DNA from: Trichostrongylus colubriformis
Taxonomy: Eukaryota > Nematoda > Chromadorea > Rhabditida > Trichostrongylidae
DNA: 64,000 nucleotides
Assembly (NCBI GenBank): GCA_963978905.1
Contig: OZ022258.1
Span: 31,624,716-31,688,715, forward strand
Direction: 5' to 3'
Below the pieces are notes generated by a model. It saw only the letters and a program-made list of their open reading frames with translations. It ran no database searches and was not told the origin of the DNA. Both the position numbers and the translations under genes were made by a program. Positions 57,401 through 64,000 of the stretch are shown here, in pieces (positions within the stretch are counted from its first letter, which is position 1; each line of letters begins with the position of its first letter).

Positions 57401-58365
57401 TACGCAGCTTTTATCTCCAAATTCTGGTGATCAATGCTCGACAAAGAACCACAAGAAATTTCAAAAGTGTCGCAAGTTATGTATCGGACTGATGTTCCTA
57501 AGATTGTATTGGCCATGATATGCCGAGCCTTTAAACAATCTGAAAAAAGGTAGGGAAGAGATTACCGGAAGAGATAGGGTGTGAGGCACGATTTATTGCA
57601 CAATCCATGGGTCACCCTGTAATGATCTTCCTCGAAGCTATCCGTATACTTAGCTGGTTCACGGTAACTAACTTATAGGATCTTGGGCAGGAGAGCGCCC
57701 TATCTTATGACCCTTGAATTTCTTTTTTGCAAAAAAAATCTTGCTCGTGAATTCGTAGGGCTCTATACGCTTCTGATTCACCCGCTCACCGTAGATTATG
57801 AAGATGGTCGAGTGTGCACTTCCTGACTAATGCTATGAAATTGTGATTCATATTCAGGAGGCGCCAACAAAGAACTTCATAACGATCAACACAAATGCAC
57901 GTTAGAGTAACTTTTTATGATGTCAGAACACATTCAGATGCGATATGTACTTCTCGAATGGGTTCCTTGGATTCTACGAATGGAATTTCCCGATAGGGAA
58001 AACTCCATCAAAACGATGAAAGAGAGCTGGTCCAGCAGACACAGGAAGCGAAGAGGCACATTGACAGCTTTCGACTACGTGCAGGTTGCATAATTATTCT
58101 CAAGCCTTATTTTGCATAATTGCAATAACACGCATAATTGCACTGCTGTATCATTTAGGCTGATGATGCCGGTCTCCACACTGCTGGCTCAACTGTTAAA
58201 GAAAATTTGGATAATTTCATCTCCCAGGTAGGCATCTGTAGACTGATATTCGGGCCGTGACAGAAAGCTATAGGCGATTCTTTTCAGGCGAGTACAAAAA
58301 TAAAGGATGATAGTAGGCTTCTGGAGCGCATCAGGGTGCTTCAAAAGATTCACGATCACGTTAAG
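48235..58365 (+). CDS. Nicotinic acetylcholine receptor alpha-type subunit (ACR-16/alpha7-like), 3' partial
   Basis: A ligand-gated cation channel subunit. Ten exons join in phase for 420 codons: signal peptide MLLAFILLPLVLCS; ligand-binding domain with LWQPDILLYN (loop A), Cys-loop CKLDIYWFPFDEQIC with 13 residues between cysteines, FGSWSFSRDQ (loop B), and vicinal cysteines in KYYECCPEAYEDI (loop C, which defines an alpha subunit); M1 YYAFNLILPCML; M2 with Glu at -1', Leu at 9' and Glu at 20', as in cation-selective channels; M3 FFQSCMVISVLATSFTVFV; and an intracellular loop starting MRYVLLEWVPWILRM and ending LQKIHDHVK. EMTPRTSEAVPLLG after M2 fits the ACR-16-like group. M4 was not found up to 64000, where usual length predicts 60-80 more residues. 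Introns are rich in palindromic elements; exons are clean. Confidence 0.95.
48403..49728. other. nAChR intron 1
   Basis: Contains a G16 run at 48536-48551 and a CA/GCACC-rich low-complexity stretch at about 48840-48930. No transposon recognised. Confidence 0.6.
48536..48551 (+). repeat. Poly(G) run
   Basis: Sixteen consecutive G followed by AGGGGGATGGG, 133 bases after exon 1. Confidence 0.95.
49729..49883 (+). CDS. nAChR subunit exon 2 (loop D/A region)
   Basis: 155 nt from acceptor GATTGTAG to donor GTGCTT, encoding NEKEEQLEVSAWLRFMWKDE, then NLQWQPGVYDNVTDLRHPA and GTLWQPDILLYN. W.D..L.W.P..Y and LW.PDI.LYN are the conserved extracellular motifs. It ends in phase 2. Confidence 0.94.
49945..50095 (+). 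CDS. nAChR subunit exon 3 (loop E and Cys-loop)
   Basis: 151 nt after TTTGCAG, encoding VDPAFDSMYKVNLLNYHDGS, then VNWVPPGIFKVS and the Cys-loop CKLDIYWFPFDEQIC, ending FFK before donor GTAATT. The 13-residue spacing and the FPFD core are invariant features of the family. Confidence 0.95.
50121..50432. mobile_element. Foldback MITE in nAChR intron 3
   Basis: Arms with ATTCAACTACCACTACCC, AGACACCGCG, TTTCGCTGAAACT and GCTGATCACGAATATG lie inverted on the two sides. It ends about 25 bases before exon 4, leaving the splice acceptor intact. Confidence 0.8.
50457..50553 (+). CDS. nAChR subunit exon 4 (loop B)
   Basis: 97 nt between acceptor ATTACAG and donor GTAAGT, encoding FGSWSFSRDQIELVV and GDFDFSEYIPNGEWIIL. 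The tryptophan of FGSWSF is the loop B aromatic residue of the agonist site. Confidence 0.94.
50617..50710 (+). CDS. nAChR subunit exon 5 (loop C, vicinal cysteines)
   Basis: 94 nt after AAATTTAG, encoding NSMANVSVKYYECCPEAYED and IKFTLHLRRRT, with donor GTAAGT. Adjacent cysteines flanked by tyrosines mark an alpha-type agonist-binding subunit. LHLRRRTL runs into M1 in the next exon, 4.9 kb away. Confidence 0.95.
51472..52652. mobile_element. Palindromic MITE (relative of 15559-15980), split by a mariner foldback
   Basis: Left part 51472-51871 and right part 52605-52652 together match the whole 15559-15980 element: CTCCACGGAAAAATGAG at the left, TTTGTGGTGCTGTATCTCAG, CATTAGGCTAATACAACA, then, after the insert, ATATGGGTAACAGAAACAC and CGTGGACGATTCTTT. 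Lies in nAChR intron 5. Confidence 0.85.
51872..52604. mobile_element. mariner-derived foldback nested in the MITE
   Basis: Termini TTAGGTGTATGCAGGATAAA and TTTATTTTGCATGCACCTTA, flanked by TA. Both arms encode the same transposase C-terminus in opposite directions: the plus arm PHPPYSLDLSPTDDDFFRVF and DLRQKEFANTMHVENAIDYF, the minus arm MDYHTFRVLDANLRQKEFAD. A G13 run (52161-52173) is near the centre. TA within ACATATATGGG of the host MITE is duplicated. Confidence 0.88.
52653..53912. other. nAChR intron 5, part without recognised feature
   Basis: No homology seen. Confidence 0.4.
53913..55286. mobile_element. Large palindromic element, copy 3 (1.37 kb)
   Basis: Termini TTGGGCTGGGGAATAAGTCC and GGACTTATTCCCCAACCCAA with TA on both sides. 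Arms meet near 54598 (GAGCATTTTCGAGAGATGG). The spaced AGAGC/GCTCT hairpins match 26061-27435 closely. Its right end is 305 bases before nAChR exon 6. Confidence 0.9.
55592..55779 (+). CDS. nAChR subunit exon 6 (M1 and M2)
   Basis: 188 nt after TTGAACAG, encoding LYYAFNLILPCMLTMVLVV (M1), LGFTLSPETCEKVGLQIS and VSLAICIFLTIMNEMTP (M2), then RTSEAVPLL. The -1' Glu, 9' Leu and 20' Glu are present. A Cys replaces the usual Gly before EK. Donor GTAAGC. Confidence 0.95.
55870..55982 (+). CDS. nAChR subunit exon 7 (M3)
   Basis: 113 nt after CGTTGTAG, encoding GVFFQSCMVISVLATSFTVF and VQSYHFRSHHNTLRMSFW, with donor GTCAGT. The GVFF start and the basic post-M3 segment match nAChR M3 and the start of the cytoplasmic loop. 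Confidence 0.93.
55983..57937. other. nAChR intron 7
   Basis: About 2 kb. The only structure noticed is a 14-bp inverted pair CTGGTCCCGTTGTA (56332-56345) and its inverse (56378-56391). No transposon recognised. Confidence 0.6.
57938..58084 (+). CDS. nAChR subunit exon 8 (start of intracellular loop)
   Basis: 49 codons after acceptor ACATTCAG, encoding MRYVLLEWVPWILRMEFPD, then RENSIKTMKESWSSRHRKRR and GTLTAFDYVQ. The amphipathic LEW.PWIL.M helix after M3 is characteristic of ACR-16-group subunits. Phase 0 at both ends; donor GTTGCA. Confidence 0.9.
58159..58227 (+). CDS. nAChR subunit exon 9 (intracellular loop)
   Basis: 23 codons between acceptor ATTTAG and donor GTAGGC: ADDAGLHTAGSTVKEN followed by LDNFISQ. 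The sequence is poorly conserved in the family. Support comes from clean splice sites, phase and position between two recognisable exons. Confidence 0.75.
58288..58365 (+). CDS. nAChR subunit exon 10 (amphipathic helix before M4)
   Basis: 26 codons after CTTTTCAG: ASTKIKDDSRLLERIR then VLQKIHDHVK, with donor GTAGGC. It resembles the helix that precedes M4 (L..I..I..HVK). This is the last exon I can place in the window. Confidence 0.85.
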
Positions 58366-59422
58366 GTAGGCTTTGACTATCCACCTTTTATAGCGCAATT
58401 AAAAACACCATGCAATAATTAGCAAGGTTGAGCACTTTTGTCACCCACCTGACAGGGCGCTGAAGCCGCTCGACTAGGCTACTATGTACACCTCACTCGG
58501 ACGCGGTTAGGCCCGGTGCCGCCATGAATTCGGGCATATCGAATTTTAAGGATGTTTTAGAGAGTTAGAACTCCAGCATTTCCTATCCCTCCTCTTTGCC
58601 AGCCACTGAGAACCTCTGCTCCCATGTTTTATTGAACGCGATAATTGAGAAATGTGCCTTCAAAGGCACCGGAAAGAGGGCAGTGAAGGAAAGCAGAACT
58701 GTCCTTTGTAAGTAAAAAGGTCAGTTATCAGAAAATATTATTTCTAAAGTTGAATGAAACGTCTCGTGTTGAGAAGTGCGCTTTTGGGGTCTTTACCGCG
58801 ATCCCATTGTGCTTCACTTCAGACTACGGCGCTTCACTGGCAGGTTGCTGCTGCGAGAGCAGGGCAATGTTGCGGACAGTTGGCTCAGCCCTTCGCCATC
58901 TGCATGCTCCTCAACGGCCAGTAAGGCAAAGGGAGCAAAAAAAGGGGGGAGAGGTAGCGAAAAAGTCCGTTCTCTATTTGCCGTTGCATTACCGAGCGCC
59001 TCGCCTTTCATGCTTTCACAATTGGCCAAAATTATTTTTTCGGTGTTTTTACCCATCACTACTTTTCCTCCTCGCTGCTGCTGCTCATAATGCAAAAACG
59101 GTTTGTCTCCTACTTCAGCACTGATCAGCAGAAACAAGGAAGAGAAAAAGTTCCTACGAGAACTGACATTTCGTCCATAATATAAAAATCCCTAGGACTA
59201 GTTTAGCGGAACCATCACCGCAAGGCTACCTGTTTTGCAAAGTGAGGACTTGTACGAAAGTGACTAAAACTACTTCTGTTTAAGAGTAAGCGAATTAAAT
59301 AACTCTGCTCGCAAGAGAATTCTTGGCAAACGAACGAGTGAAGGTGATTGGTTACGTATTAGGGTATAGTCTGTAAATAGAATATAAATAATATAATAAA
59401 AATAAATAGTATATCATAGCAC
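58366..59422. other. Probable nAChR last intron, first part
   Basis: No M4-like exon and no shared repeat seen. Two overlapping plus-strand frames at 58750-59124 have no recognised similarity. Confidence 0.4.
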
Positions 59423-62400
59423 ATAAACCACAGGTTTTGTCTATGTATTATTCGACTGCAATGCCTTTTAATGAACCTATTTCAAAGACACAATAACTGG
59501 ACAATAAATAAAGAGCCACGCCGCCTCTACCGCCACGAGGACAAAACCCTTCAGTTAATCTGCTAAGGATGATGGCCGATCAGCGAAAAATCCTCGCTGC
59601 TGAAGAAGATGTCGACCACTATATCCACATCACAGGAGTCCGTCTTCGACCGGATCTCGAGGAGAACTGGGAAACTCTCTTACTAAACGGATTAAGACGA
59701 CAGCTTAAACCTATAGAACAATCGATACGAGGACATTTTTGAGATCGATCGCGAGGGAACGGAGGAGTAAACGTAAACACGGTTGCTCGTTTTCCCATTG
59801 GACGCTGCGAGCCATACTCGTTTTTTCCGTCAGATTCTACTAAGAGAGCCTGATGAGCTGAAATGGACGTATACGCTCGTGGTTCTGAAGACGGTCTTCG
59901 TCACCAACAAAGGCCTTTCTTGTCGCTGATTAGGGTGCTTTCGGATGAAAATTTCGTCTAACGAACGCATAAACGGCCCCGTCAATTCGTTGAAAGTCGG
60001 AGCGCTGGAAGCCAACTTCCAGAAAATCACGCAAGAGCCCCTGGAATCCTTGCCATAGTGCTCGCGTTCCAAGCCCCTAATAGGCCGACCACCAGCGTGC
60101 ACGTGTAAGCTGGACCAAGACGAGGAGACCTCCATCGACGATTTAGCCAAGGAGTACCACGCCTGCAAATCAGTCAAGGATAACTTCAAAATCTCGATTG
60201 TGTCACATTGCCGGCAGTCTGCATTATTCAGAAAAGGAAGAAACCACGCTACCAGTGCCGCTCATGAATCAAAGACTGCACCATGACACCTCAAAGTGAC
60301 GCCGACTTCACCATCATTTCTCGTCCAGCATCTTCAGAAGATCTATGATGTCTACGAAGGAGTGAGAGGCGTGTCGCTCTCGACCGACGAAGGATTCAGG
60401 CTGCTTCCGTAGTAGTGAATGACCGAGAAAAGATCCACCCTAGACAAAGAGTCCGTTACGTGTCGGATGACCTCGATCTTCTCGGAGTCACATGAATCGA
60501 AAAAATTACAGACTTCTATACTGTACTGAAGAAGTTCAACGTGCAGAAGGTCCAGACGCTTAACTACGAGGCGTTCCGATACCGAACTGTTGCCAAGTTT
60601 GAGCACAACTTCGTGAATACCTTCAAGCCTGAACTTACATGCTGCACCGAAGCCAAAGCTTCTTTCTACCTGGATGCATGCACGGTTTTCATCAAGAAAA
60701 GATCGGTTGCCGACGCCACCGAACCATTTTTTACGCCGAAGTCAGCCACCTTATGGTACAGAACGTCACTTCAGCTATCCCATTCACAGTGGGCTCCACC
60801 AATTGCCCGTTCTGAGGAATGCCGATGGATCCATCCAACTTTGCATCGACTTCTCGACAGGACTCAACGACACTTTGTCCCTGCACCAATACTCACTGCC
60901 CACTGCAGAGGACGTTAACTTGATGGCGGAACGGTTTTCTCCCAAATCGGCTTGGCGGACGCCTATCTACAAGTCGAAGTCGACAACGAATCCAAAGAGC
61001 CTTTCATGATCAATACACATAGAGGACTTACCGCTACAACCGCCTAGCATTCGATGCAAGTCCGCTGGCATCTTCCCGCATATAATCGACTCCCTTATCG
61101 CTGGATTCAACAAACTTGCTGCCAACCTAACGACGTCATCGTCACTGGCTGCACCCTCTTCGAGCATAACGCCAATCTGGAAGCCCTATTTCGAGGATAT
61201 CCGCTTACGATCTCCGCATCCGTACAACTAGTGCCACTTCGTGACGTTCGTGATGACTCAAGTTATCTATGTTGGAAGCGTCCTAAGCGTCATCACAGCT
61301 GCTGGACACCGACCTGATCTCAGAAGATCGACGCCATATCTCACACACCAAAACCGAACGATGCCGCTCAGGCCCGGTCAATCTTCGGACTCATCAAGTA
61401 CTACGGGGCATTCGTATGAGGAATTCCCCAGCTTTGTGCACCGCTAGACGCATTACTTGAGAAGGATGCACTTTTCGACTAGTGTCTCGGATGCGACGCT
61501 GCCTTCGAGTGCGTCAATGAGGTACTCGCTTCGAATCTGCTCCTCACATATTATGGTCCCAATGACCAATAACCGTCGCGGCCGACGCTTACGAATACGG
61601 CATCGGAGTATTTCAAGCGGCATCATTCGGACATGAGGAGTTATTGATGGCTCAGAGAAAGCCATCAATAACTCCTCATGTCTGAATTATGACCACATAG
61701 AAAAGAAGGTCTCGCAATCGTCTCCACCATCCGCTTCATCGACTCTACGGACGCCACTTCACCCTTCTCACCAACTATAGGCCATTCTGGCAACCGTACC
61801 CACCCGTTACTGCTGAAGACGTTGCCACGCTATGACTGAGGTCGACTGCGTACGACAGTTTTCAGACCACATGATCCACAACAGCCGACCAAAGAAATCG
61901 CCACACGTCGTGGGCAGAGATGCCCACATTCGGAGCGACCTGTCAACACAACAAGGTTGTCTACTCTGCGAAGCCCGCACTCCGCTGTCAGTACAACTAA
62001 ACTGGAGATGCTCCACGAAGGTTACCCACTAACCAAAACGGATGAAGGCCTAGTCCGAAGTTGTATTATATTTTGGACGAGGCTCAATGAAGATTTGGAG
62101 GAACTCGTGCGCATATGCAACGCATGTCAGGGACTGCTAAACTACCCGTCAAGAAAATGTCCACCAACCTAGCCATTGAGTCGTATTCACATCGATTGCG
62201 CTGGTCCACTTGGGGGAATTTCCTATCTGGTGATCGTCGACGCCTTCTCCAAATGTCCAGAGGTTATTCCAATGAATTCTACCACCAGTAGTGCAGTTTT
62301 GAAAGAACTGCACAGTTATTTGCCCCATCCGAACTTCCTGAAATCATCGTCTCGGACAATGGAACAGTTCACCTCCGCAGAGTTCCAGAACTTTGCATGA

Positions 62401-63086
62401 GGAATGGAATCAAACACCTACAGTCTCCGCCATTTCACCCTCAGTCAAATTGTCAAGCGGAGCGGTTTATCGCCTTTGGAGGGAGCCTTCGCAAACTGAG
62501 AAACTGAATGCCGATCAACCTCCGAGGCTCTACATACGTTACTCATGATTTACATGAACACATGCGACGCTTCGCCCAGTGGACGCTGCCCCACAGAAAT
62601 TTTATCGGAGGACAGCTGCGGAATGTAATGTGTTTGCTGAGACCGAGGGAAACATCAGAAAATACGCCAGATGCAGTCAACACCCATTCATCTTCGGCTA
62701 CGGCAGCAGCTGCTCCGACAAGGACGACCAGGAGATGACTGCACCAGATGTGCTTCCCGCTACCATACACCGTCTTAGTCGACGCCCTCCTGATCTTCTA
62801 CAGATTGACCGTACGTCAAGTCGTACCGTGGCAGTCAATCATAGGGGCGGTAATGAGGTTACTAAACATACTATGCTTTTCATTGATATAATATTATGTT
62901 TGGGAACCCATTGATTCACACCCGATCATTGCATCGATATTTGATCTGACCACTCAGTATTTTGACTGTGTATTTGACTGGGCCTTGATCAGGCCTAACG
63001 GACATCTGAAACCCAGTTTTTGTCCATGTATCATCCGACTCGAATGCCTTCCAATAAACATACTTCCGCGGTGCTCAAGAACACAA
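59423..63086 (+). mobile_element. Decayed Ty3/gypsy LTR retrotransposon
   Basis: Plus-strand pol pieces in shifting frames: reverse transcriptase NADGSIQLCIDFSTGLNDTL (60825) then LHQYSLPTAED, ADAYLQVEVDNESKEPF and NTHRGLYRYNRLAFD, with the YLDD site changed (PNDVIVTGCTLFEHNANLEA, 61125); RNase H/tether remnants near 61330-61800; integrase RIHIDCAGPLGGISYLVIVD (62182), AFSKCPEVIPMNSTTSSAV, SDNGT-like and SPPFHPQSN (62430). Ends share about 70 bp (CAGGTTTTGTCTATGTATTA at 59431; 63015 onward), taken as LTR 3' parts. Many stops make it inactive. Confidence 0.85.
61631..61681. repeat. Perfect 22-bp inverted repeat inside the gypsy element
   Basis: ACATGAGGAGTTATTGATGG+CT (61631-61652) and its exact inverse (61660-61681) around a 7-base loop. 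Only one arm is expected from the pol sequence, so the other is a local inverted duplication. Confidence 0.85.
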
Positions 63087-64000
63087 CCCATTTGGTATCG
63101 AGACAATGCAAAATCCCATGTTAATGGCACACTCCACGATAACTAGATGAGACGGCTTACCTCCTTTGAGGGGCTATTCAGGCTGCAACTTTTCTGCGTT
63201 GCTACGGTGCACTGTCACGGCACTACCCTGTTCGAACCCCTCCGACGTCACCAATTTTGCTCAGTTGACCAATAAGGGCTTTGAGTGGGTATGGTGGGAG
63301 TGTTTTCGAAAAGATGAAGTGCCGTGATGTCGCACTGTGGTTGCGCGAAAAAGGCGCAGCCTAGATGTTTGTTCAAAAACTACCGCTCAAGGAAGGAAGC
63401 TCGACGTGAGCAGAAGGATTAAGCTTGCATGAAATGAATTTTTTGGGCAATCTCCCGTATAGATTCATCGTTGATAACGGCGGACTTACAGAGTCTATGT
63501 ATGGTCGTTGCTTAAATCCTGCACCACGGCGATATCTTCAAAGGGAAACATGGTTCACTAGAACTGTGAAGTTCTATCTCTGTCCTTCGAGTCGTATGAA
63601 CATCATCTCTGTAGTGAGTAGTCTCATGGAATTTTTCATATGAATGAGTGTGGTGAAAGACTGTGTTTGTCCTGTCAAAACTGGAAAGGACCGAAACACC
63701 TATGAGCGACAACATGATGCATAGCGGGATCCCTCTACCACAGTGCCCTTTTGAGATTATGTCAAAATCGTAGGTTGTTCCTTTTTGGTTTGTATCACCG
63801 TGGAAACATTTGGGATCTTCGTCGCAAGTTCGTAGTACCATCAGTGAAAACCGAGTTTTCAATTGAACTCAGTGCTATAGCATCTCGGATCATGTATGAG
63901 CTTCACCGAGCACCATAGTATCGGACTCGCGCCGTTTTTAAAAGTGCAGGTCTGTGCGGACAACCATTTCGTAGAGACTACCGTACTCCGACGAGACCAG
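63087..64000. other. Right edge, nothing recognised
   Basis: Frames at 63425-63643 (plus) and 63862-63512 (minus) have no recognised similarity. The nAChR M4 exon was looked for here and not found. Confidence 0.4.

Noticed and set aside
58750..59124. Overlapping 124- and 104-codon frames as a possible gene after the nAChR exons
   Set aside because: Neither resembles M4 or any family I know, and neither has a supported splice site.

Overview
The window is eukaryotic and looks like the genome of a parasitic clade V (strongylid, hookworm-like) nematode. Coding sequence is sparse and split into short exons with GT..AG introns. The splice acceptors are of the worm TTTTCAG/TTTNCAG type, and two of them lie at or two bases before an ATG, as expected for spliced-leader trans-splicing. 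The two gene families found, and the dense mariner, RTE, CR1 and gypsy debris, fit that group. Species is inference.

Two apparently intact genes are present. (1) On the minus strand, 28478 down to 9196, lies an aquaglyceroporin (MIP channel) of about 306 residues in seven short exons. It has both NPA boxes (GGHYNPAVS and the glyceroporin-type NPARD) and two very large introns. (2) On the plus strand, from 48235 to beyond the right edge, lies an alpha-type nicotinic acetylcholine receptor subunit of the ACR-16/alpha7-like group. Ten exons give 420 codons, covering signal peptide, ligand-binding domain, Cys-loop, vicinal-Cys loop C, M1-M3 and much of the intracellular loop. The M4 exon was not found and probably lies past 64000.

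The rest is repeats. From left to right: a composite repeat with a nested Tc1-like foldback (4393-7145); the aquaporin gene, whose introns carry a mariner with intact TIRs (10583-11478), a mariner foldback (12315-12983), an RTE-like LINE piece (14690-15400), a TTAA-flanked palindrome (15559-15980), a second mariner (16643-17553), two tRNA-derived SINE copies, a CR1-like RT scrap, a degraded RTE LINE (22080-25505) split by a 594-bp MITE, and a 1.37-kb palindrome (26061-27435); then intergenic repeats, foldbacks and an internally deleted CR1 LINE (39120-40600); then the receptor gene, whose introns hold more foldbacks, including one inserted in another (51872-52604 within 51472-52652) and a second 1.37-kb palindrome (53913-55286), followed by a decayed Ty3/gypsy element (59423-63086).

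The most unusual property is the number of long palindromic elements, at least a dozen. Several consist of two inverted copies of a mariner/Tc1 transposase 3' half, still bounded by TIRs and TA. Many lie in introns of the two genes in either orientation, so their transcripts could fold into long double-stranded RNA. No bacterial operon, CRISPR array, rRNA or convincing functional tRNA was seen.
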